Source: Closterium sp. NIES-65
Taxonomy: Eukaryota > Streptophyta > Zygnematophyceae > Desmidiales > Closteriaceae
DNA length: 64,000 nt
Assembly (NCBI GenBank): GCA_948144175.1
Contig: CANXME010002284.1
Location: 124,001-188,000 of the forward strand
Reading direction: 5' to 3'
Below, in pieces: positions 22,595-31,500 of this stretch (position 1 is its first letter; each line of letters starts with the position of its first letter). The notes below the pieces were generated by a model, which had not been told where the DNA came from, did no database searches, and saw only the letters and a list, made by a program, of their open reading frames with translations. The translations under genes were made by a program, and so were the position numbers.

Positions 22595-25500
22595 ATGGCG
22601 TCCCTAGGCGGCGCGTGTACTCAGCTTAGACTTCCTGTTCCCGTGTCGCGTGGGCTCACAGACTATCGACCAGTGGTCTACTCGTCTGCAGCACCTTCAC
22701 TGTCTACTTCGAGCGGCGAATTCTCCCGCAATGGGTCCATATTCTCTCAATTGCACTCGTCTCTCACTGTAAACCGCCTTAATGCAAGGCGTTTCTCGCT
22801 CAAATCCAGACGGATAGATCTTAGGCCAGTGAATTACCGGCAGGCCGTCAAAGTGACGGCTACGGGGTTATCCGGTGAGAACGGCAACGCGAACGGCTCG
22901 TTACCGACGGACGCGGAGGGAGCAGCGACGTTGTCGGAATCGCGGAACGAATTGGGCGGCTCGGGAGAAGGCGGCTCGGGAGAAGGCGGCTCGAAGGCGT
23001 CCGTGAATCCGTTGCCAGGAGTGAGCGCGGAAAGCGGCGGCAGTGACGGCAGGAAGGTGGTGGTGATCGGCGCGGGGTGGGCTGGCCTCGGCGCCGCGCA
23101 CCACCTCACGAAGCAGGTGCGCCGCTCTGTCAAATTAGTTGCCGAATTTCACGAAACAACGCCCCGAGTGGAGACTTTGGGATGTGAATCGAAGACGGTA
23201 TTCCGTAGCTTCAAGCATATTCGTCATTGTCGCCACGGTCACTCGTGAGTAGGATTGAAGTAAACTTAGCTATCAGCGCAATTTGCGGCGTGAATTCTGT
23301 CCCCCGTGCTGACGAGGCACGGCGATGACCTGGCAGGGGTACGACGTGACGTTGCTGGAGGCGGGGCGGCAGCCGGGCGGGCTGGTGGCGGGTTGGCGGA
23401 GCGACAAGGGGAAGCCCGTGGAGGTGGGCATTCACGGTGCGTGTGGTGAAGTGCGGTGAAGTGCGCTGAGGGGTGATATACATGGTTGGGGATGGGTGCA
23501 GACGGGTGGAGAGGGGTGGAGACGGATCAGGGGACAATGCTTGGTGGGGTGTGTGACTCATGCAGTGATAGCGGTTCATGAGGGAATGGGATCCGGTGAA
23601 GGTGGGAATTCACGGTGGGTGATGGGGAGAAGGGATGTATGGGGATGGACGAGGAGACGAACTGGTGTGGTGTGGTGTGGTGTGTCTTTGATAAACTGGT
23701 TGCAGTTCATGGCAGAAAGGGCAGCCGGTGGAGGCTGGGGAGTCATGGTGCGGGCACTCTGTCAACTCTTCCCCCTGCCCCCCACCAGGCTTCTGGTACC
23801 CCTATAAAAACATCTTGGCTACAACGGACGAGCTGGGGCTGAAGCCCTTCACTGATACTTGCAAAGTACCATACAATCATGTCAACTCTCTCTCTTTCCC
23901 CCAGGTTTCTGGTACCCCTGTACAAACATCTTCGCGCTAACAGATGAGCTGGGTTCAAAACCCTTTACAGAATGGATGCGCTCGGAAGAGAAAGCACGTG
24001 TCAATTCTCCCCCTCTCCGCCACCCCCACAGGTTTCTGGTACCCCTACAGGAACATCTTCGCACTGACGGACGAGCTGGGCTTAAAGCCCTTCACTGACT
24101 GGACGCTTTCAGCACAGTACTCGCCTGCTGGCGTTCTCACCTGCTCTAGTATCAACCAACCCTCCGATCCACACCTCTCCACTCTTCCCCCCCCCAGGCT
24201 TCTGGTACCCCTACAGGAACATCTTCGCTCTGACGGACGAGCTGGGCTTAAAGCCCTTCACAGACTGGACGCGCTCAGCGCAGTACTCGCCTGCCGGCTT
24301 GGAGGTGGAGTCGCCAATCTTCCAGGACCTGCCCAGATTGCCGTCCCCTCTGGGAACATTTGTCTGGACACAGGTGGGTGACTGGTGGCAGGTGGGTGAC
24401 TGGTGGCAGGTGGGTGACTGGTGGCAGGTGGGTGACTGGTGGCAGGTGGGTGCGTGGTGGCAGGTGGGTGACTAGTGGCAGGTGGGTGCGTGGTGGCAGG
24501 TGGGTGCGTGGTGGCAGGTGCTTGCATCCAACAACAGGGTGGGTGGGTTTGTAGGTGAATCTCAGCGCAGTGCAGTGCAGTACAATAGTACCTTCGGAAG
24601 GTACTGCGGGGCTGGAAGTGGAGTCGCCCATCTTCCAGGACCTTCCGCAGCTGCCGAGTCCTCTCGGCACCTCCGTGTGGACGCAGGTGGGTCAGTTTGG
24701 CATGCAGCAATAGTCAATGCGCGCCTCCGGCTACGTGCGCAGCAGAGTGCTCGCCTGCTGGCGTGGTGTGGAGGTGGAATCACCAATCTTCCAGGACATT
24801 CCGCGGCTGCCTTTTGAGTCGACTCAAAAACCGCGGCTGCCTAGTCCTCTCGGCACCTTTGTCTGGACGCAGGTGGGAGGGTGTCCGTCTGGTGGCAGCG
24901 GGGCAACAGGGTGGGTGAGTAGGTGGGTGGGTGGGTGTTGTCAGCTCAGCGCAGCGCAGTACTCGTGTGCAGGGCTGAAGGTGGACGCAGGTGGGTGACT
25001 GGTGGCAGGTGGGCAACAGAGTGGGTGGGCGCGGGTGGGTATGTGTGTTAGTGTTAGCCTTCAATCTCACACTTTGTACTTTGTATTTTCTATATCCTAG
25101 AGTAGTGTAGTTTGCACATTGTGTTTGGTTGGGTGTACACCTACATCCCAACCAAACCCAAATGTAATCTCCAAGCAATCTCCAACCCACCAATTGGAGA
25201 TTGCCTTGGGATTACCCCCAATCCCTATGGATTGCCCCCGATTCCCTTCCCCATCCATTCCCTCCCCTTCTTGGATGTACTTAAAGAGCTTCAAGCTCAT
25301 TACTAATGTATCGCTTCTAAGCCTAAGTTATGAGAATGTGTGGTCACCTCACCTCACCTCAGCTCAGCTCACCTCAGCTCAGCTCAGCTCAGCTCAGCTC
25401 AGCTCAGCTCAGCTCAGCTCAGCTCAGCTCAGCTCACCTCAGCTCAGCTCACCTCAGCTCACCTCAGCTCACCTCAGCTCACCTCAGCTCAGCGCAGCGC

Positions 25501-28500
25501 AGTACTCGCCTGCTGGCGTGGAGGTGGAGTCGCCCATCTCCCATTGAGGGCCAAGGCTGCCAAGGCTGCCTAGTCCATTGAGGGCACGTTTGTCCGGACG
25601 CACGTAGGCGTGTGGTGGCAGGTGGGTATCAGTGTATGTGTGTGTATGTGGGTATGTGTGTGGGTAGGTGCAGCGCAGTGCAGTACTCGCCTGCTGGCAT
25701 GGAGGTGGAAACCCCATCCTTCCAGGACCTTCGCACACTGCCTAGTCTCATTCGTGTGTGTCATTGCCCCGTCATGACTTTTGAGTCGACTCAAAAGTCA
25801 ACTTGCATGGAGGTGGAATCCCCAATCTTCCAGGACCTTCTCAAACTTGTGCCATTGCCCCGTCATTCGCTGCCTCCCCACGCCCGGCCCCCCCGCCGCC
25901 CTCCCGCCGCTAACCCCCCCCCACTCTTGCTCATTCGCTCCCCTGCAGTTCAAGCGCCTGCCTCTGGCGGACAGGCTGTCAGCGCTCGCCCTCATGTACG
26001 CCAGTGAGTGATCTCCCCCTGCCAGCAGCCAGTGCTGAACTGCCAGCCAGCACAGTGAGTGCTGCGCCGTGCTGCTTGTGTTGACACATCTACCTGAATG
26101 TCGTGCCACACACCCTTCTTCCTGCTGCTGCTTGTGGGTGCCGGCTCTTTTCTTGTGGCCGTTTTAATGTCCCGTTTCTCTGCTCTCTCCCCCTCCTCAT
26201 GTTTATCCCCGTTATAACAACAGTGACAACTCATTCACAACCTCCACACATACATCCTCGTTATTATCGCTCTCTCTTCTATCTTCTACTGTTATACATG
26301 CGTGCCTATCAACAGTGGTTGATTTTGACAACAGTGATGACGCGTGGCGCCGATACGACAGACGTGAGTCCTCGTCCCCCTCAGCCTTCCTTTTCTTCTG
26401 AGAATTCTCAAAAGTAGTTCTCTCTCTCTTCCTTTGACTCAGCATCCGTCTTCCCTCTCTAACCCTCCCTCTTCCCACCTGCCTATCCTTCCCTCACTCC
26501 ATTTGTTCCCTCACTTCATTTGCCGTTTGCTCCTCATGCCCCACACCCACCTTCCGGCACCACACCACACCACTCCGCACCACACTACACCTCATCCCAC
26601 GGCACCGCACTGCACCACACACGCCCTATCCCCTGTTACCCCATGCAGTAACGGCAAGGGAGTTGTTCAAGCAGTATGGGTGCGCGGACCGCGTGTATCG
26701 AGAGGCATTCAACCCCATGCTGCTGGTGGGGCTGTTCGCTCCTCATGGCTCCCAACATACCCACTCACACCGCGCTGCACCGCATTGCAGTGCACCACAC
26801 TGCAACACGCTCTACCCCTATCCCACGCAGTAACGGCAAGGGAGCTGTTCAAGCGGTATGGGTGCACAGATCGGGTCTACAGGGAAGCATTTAACCCCAT
26901 GCTGCTCGCAACTCAGGTCTCCCAACATCACCGCTCACACCTCATTGCACCACACCACACCACACTCTACCCCTAACCCATGCAGTAACGGCAAGGGAGT
27001 TGTTCAAGCAGCATGGGTGCACGGACCAGATCCACAGGGAAGCTTTCAACCCCATGCTGCTCGTGGGGCTGTTTGCTCCTCATGGCCCCCAATTCCGTTT
27101 ACCCACACCACACAACACTGCACCGCACCACACCACACTCAACACCCCTCTACTCCACGCAGTAACAGCGAGGGAGCTGTTCAAGCAGTGTGGGTGCATG
27201 GATCTCGTGTATCGAGATGCCTTCAACCCCATGCTGCTCGTCGGGCTGTTCGCCTCCTCTTGTCCCCTAATCACACCACTCTGCACCACACCACATTGCA
27301 CCACACTCCACCTTTCCCTATCTTGCAGTGACGGCCAGGGAGTTGTTCAAGCAGTATGGGTGCACGGACCGGGTTTACCGAGAGGCATTCAACCCCATGC
27401 TGTTGGTGGGGCTGTTCGCTCCAGGCGAGCAGTGCAGCGCTGCTGCTACTTTGGGAATGCTCTATTACTTCATTCTCGCGCATCAGGTGGGCACCACACC
27501 GCACCGCACTCCACCGCACTCTTATCAACCCCATGCTGCTGGTGGGCCTGTTCGCCCCTGACGAACAGTGCAGTGCCGCTGCTACTTTGGGAATGCTCTA
27601 CTACTTCATTCTCGCGCACCAGGTGCGTGTTTACAAGGGTGGCGGGCGCTAGCAATTAGAATGTTCAAGAGGGTGGGGGCGCACAGTGAGTGAGGCCATC
27701 TTCATCCCCCTTGCATGCACGCAAGGGGGCTTGCTCCCTGTGCATGCACGCAAGGGGGCTTGCTCCCTGTGCATGCACGCAAGGGGGCTTGCTCCCTGTG
27801 CATGCACGCAAGGGGCCTTGCTCCCTGTGCATGCAAGGGGCCTTGCTCCCTGTGCATGCAAGCCCCCTTGCATGCACGCAAAGGCCATCTTCTCTCCTCC
27901 ATCCTCTGTACCTAGTCCCTTTACAACCCCTCTCTCTTCCCACACCAACAGGCTGATTTCCACGTGGTGTGGTGCCGGGGCACAGTAGGCGAGACCATCT
28001 TCGCCCCCTGGATACAAGCCTCCTCCTTTCCCCCTCTTCCCTCCTCCGTCCTCTACACAACTTCTGTCTCTTCCACCACACCTTCAGGCCGAATTTGATG
28101 CGGTGTGGTGCCGGGGCACGGTAGGGAAGACCATCGTTGCCCAGTGACTCAGACCCCCTGTCTCTCCCCGGATCTCTCCCCTTCCACTCACAGGCCGACT
28201 TTGATGTGGTGTGGTGCCGGGGCACAGTAGGCGAGACCATCTTCGCCCCTTGGATCCAAACCATGGAAGCTTCTGGGAACTTCCGCTTCCTGCCCAACCG
28301 ACGCGTCACAGGTGGGCGACGTAGGGTGCGGGTGCTGAGAGGCGGGGGGGAAGGTGGGTAGGAGAGAGGAGTTCTGAGACGTCTCAAAAGCTGACGCGTC
28401 ACAGGTGGGTGACGTGGGGTACGGGTGCTGAGAGGCGGGGGGAGAATGTGGGGGGGAGAGAGGAGGGGGCTGTGGATAAGGGAATTATTGCGCCGTTGAC

Positions 28501-31500
28501 AGCTGAGGGCTGAGGGGTTGCGTGCCAGGCATTTCGCAGCAATGTTCAGTGGTTGAGAGGTGTGTTATGGACGCCTACTGGCGTCATCTTTGAGAATTCT
28601 CTAGTGGCCTTCTCTATGTGGCCTTCTCTCTCTATGTGGCAACTCCTCCTTCCATCTCTTCCCCCTCGCCGCCTCCCTCCTGTGCCAGACATTGCAACGG
28701 CTGAGGACGATCCGGACAGAGTCACAGCGGTGGTGTGCGGTGACGAGGTGTTTGCGGCGGATGCAGTGGTGTCAGCAGTGGGCATCTCAGGCCTCAAAAA
28801 CATTGTCGCTTCGAGGTGAGTTGAGTCAATTTCGGCGCTGCCTTTAGGTGAGTGGTGCTGCACGGTATGTCCAGGTGAAAGGTAACCGCAGCGTGTGTGC
28901 AGCGCATGCAGTGGTGTCAGCAGTGGGCATATCAGGCCTCAAGAACATCGTCGCTTCGAGGTGAAAGCTGCTGAGGCCAAGACGTAAAGGCAAAATGCCT
29001 TCAGACATATTCCCAGCGAGCTGCAGACTTAACGAGTCGACTGAAAACACGGCTCCAGAGGCCAAGAGGTAAAGTCAAACTGCACGAAAGTACATTGTGT
29101 TGAGACTTCCCATGACACGTTCACATTGTTGCGTGGAGGTGCGAGGCCAAGATGCCAAGACAAACTGCGTGTAAGTAACCGCTGTGCTTCTTTTCGAGAC
29201 GTTTCACATTGTCGGCTCTGGGTGATTGTTTTTGAGGCCCAAGTGCAGAGACGAACCGCTGTGTCCAGGTGTGTATTGCCAGGCTATGCTGCCTTTTGGG
29301 TACCTCATGCGTAACCCCCCCTTCTCCTTCCCACCCTCCTCTCCCTCTCGCCCCTCTCCTCTCGCCCCTCTCCCCTCGCCTGTGCATTGCCCCCACCTCC
29401 TCAGCCCAGCACTGTCCAGCAGGAAGGAGTTTCTCTGCATGGCGAGTCTGTCTCTAAGGCGCCTTCAAACAACCGCCCTCTTTGTCTTCACTCTGCTCTC
29501 CCTCTCGCCCCTCTTCTCCCCCCTCTGCTGCCCCCACCTCCTCAGCCCAGCGCTGTCCAGCAGGAAGGAGTTTCTGGGCGTGGCGAACCTGGGTGCAATT
29601 GATGTGCTGGCAGTGCGGTTGTGGCTCGACAGGAAGGTGCGTGGAGGGGTGCAGTGCGGTGAGGGGGTATGCTGAGAGGTGCTGTGAGTTGCCTTGACCA
29701 TGTTATTCGGAGGCTATCGATGTGCTGGCAGTGCGGCTGTGGCTGGACAGGAAGGTGCGGTGAGAGGGTATGCTGAGGGGTGCAGCGCGGTATTTAGATA
29801 TTGGAATCTGGGGGCCATCGACGTGCTGGCAGTGCATTTCTGGCTCGACAGGAAGGTGAGAAGGGCAGTGCAGTGCAATGCGGCGAGGGGGTGTGCTGAG
29901 GGGTGCAGTGAGGTGCTTAGGCATTGGAATCTGGGGGCCATCGGTGGACTTGCAGTACAGGAGAGAAGGGGTAGCAGTAGGCCCGCTCGTGCAACTTTTG
30001 AGGCGCCTCAAAAGCCATCGACGTACTGGTAGCAAAGGAGAAAGGGGTAGCAGTAGGCCCGTTTGTGCAGGGCAAAGCAGGACTTGATCCCAAGCGACCT
30101 TCATTCCTCAAGCAATCTTCGCTCCCGCTGCCTCCTGCCATGCAGATCAGCATCCCCAAACCGTCCAATGCGAGCTTCGGCTTTGATGAGACAACGGGGT
30201 GGGCATTCCAGTGAACGTGTTCCTCTCGCCCCATGTTCTTCCCCTCCTTCCCCTCCATGCCCGCTCCTCTCACAGATCACCATCCCCAAGCCATCCAACG
30301 CGTGTTTCGGTTTTGACGAGACAACAGGGTGGACCTTCTTTGATCTCAACGCCATTCACGATGAGTACAAGGACGAGCCCTGCACCGTCGTTGAAGCAGA
30401 CTTTGTGAGTCGCCTTTTGACCCTCATTAACCCTTGTTGACCCTCATTAACCCTTGTTGACCCTCATTAACCCTTGTTGATCCTCATTAACCCTTGTTGA
30501 CCCTCATTAACCCTTGTTGATCCTCATTAACCCTTGTTGATCCTCATTAACCCTTGGTGACCCTCATTAACCCTTGTTGGCCCTCATTAACCACCGCCAC
30601 CGCCACCGCCACCCCCACCGCCACCGCCACCTCCACCGCCACCGCCACCGCCACCACCACCGCCACCGCCACCGCCACCTCCACCTCCACCGCCACCGCG
30701 ACCGCCACCGCCACCGCCACCGCCACTGCCACCTCCACCGCCACCGCCACCGCCACCGCCACCGCCACCGCCACCGCCACCGCCACCGCCACCGCCACCG
30801 CCACCGCCGGTACCAGGCGAACCAGTATTTGCCCAAGTCAGACAAGCCCATTGCCTCTCAGCTCAGAGCTGCACCACGCTCACCCATACTCCTGGTCACT
30901 CCCTGTCAGTCACTCCCTGTCATTCCGTGTCACTCCCTGTCACTCCCTTTCACCCCTTCAAACCCCCCACCACCACCAGCAGTACCACGCAAACCTGTAT
31001 CTGCCCATGTCAGATGAGGCGATAGTGGCAACGGTCATGCGTTACCTCGCCACCTTCATGCCTGCGCAACGCTGCCTCTTACTCACCACTGCTCCCTGTC
31101 TCTCCCCATCGCTCCCTTTCACTTCCTATCACTCCCTGTCACCGCATTCGCCAGTACCACGCGAATCAGTATCTGCCCATGTCAGACGGGGCAATAGTGG
31201 CAACGGTCATGCGCTACCTCTCTTTCCCCCTACCCACACACACTCCTCCCCTATCCATCCCCCCTTTCCCACAGTACCACGCGAATCAGTATCTGCCCAT
31301 GTCAGACGGGGCAATAGTGGCAACGGTCATGCGCTACCTCGCCACGTGCATCCCAGCTCTTGATTGAAGCAACCCCTCTTGCTCTCTGCTCTTCCCTGCT
31401 CTCCCCTGATCCCCCCGCTCAACCCTCCTCCCCCACAACCACCAGTACCACGCGAATCAGTACCTGCCCATGTCAGACGAGGCAATAGTGGCAACGGTCA

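Larger units (their letters stand above)
24606..25845 (+). repeat. At least five decayed copies of desaturase exon 3 (3' part) in intron 3
   Basis: The segment EVESPIFQDLPRLPSPLGTFVWTQ recurs at about 24611-24686, 24770-24872, 24955-24995 (very short), 25500-25600, 25675-25750 and 25806-25845. Most keep the GTGG donor. An (AGCTC)n tract at about 25350-25495 precedes one copy. Two copies are bounded by TTTTGAG-type palindromes. Confidence 0.85.

Noticed and set aside
27649-28402. Minus-strand ORFs with repeated ACTGSKAPCVHA motifs
   Set aside because: They arise from the 28-bp intron minisatellite and run antisense to the desaturase gene.
30419-30590. CCTCATTAACCCTTGTTGAC array as an interstitial telomere repeat
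   Set aside because: The unit is 20 bp and does not contain CCCTAAA-type telomere repeats.
30547-31017. Thr-Ala, His-Arg and Trp-Arg repeat ORFs
   Set aside because: They come from the CCACCG hexamer array within an intron.
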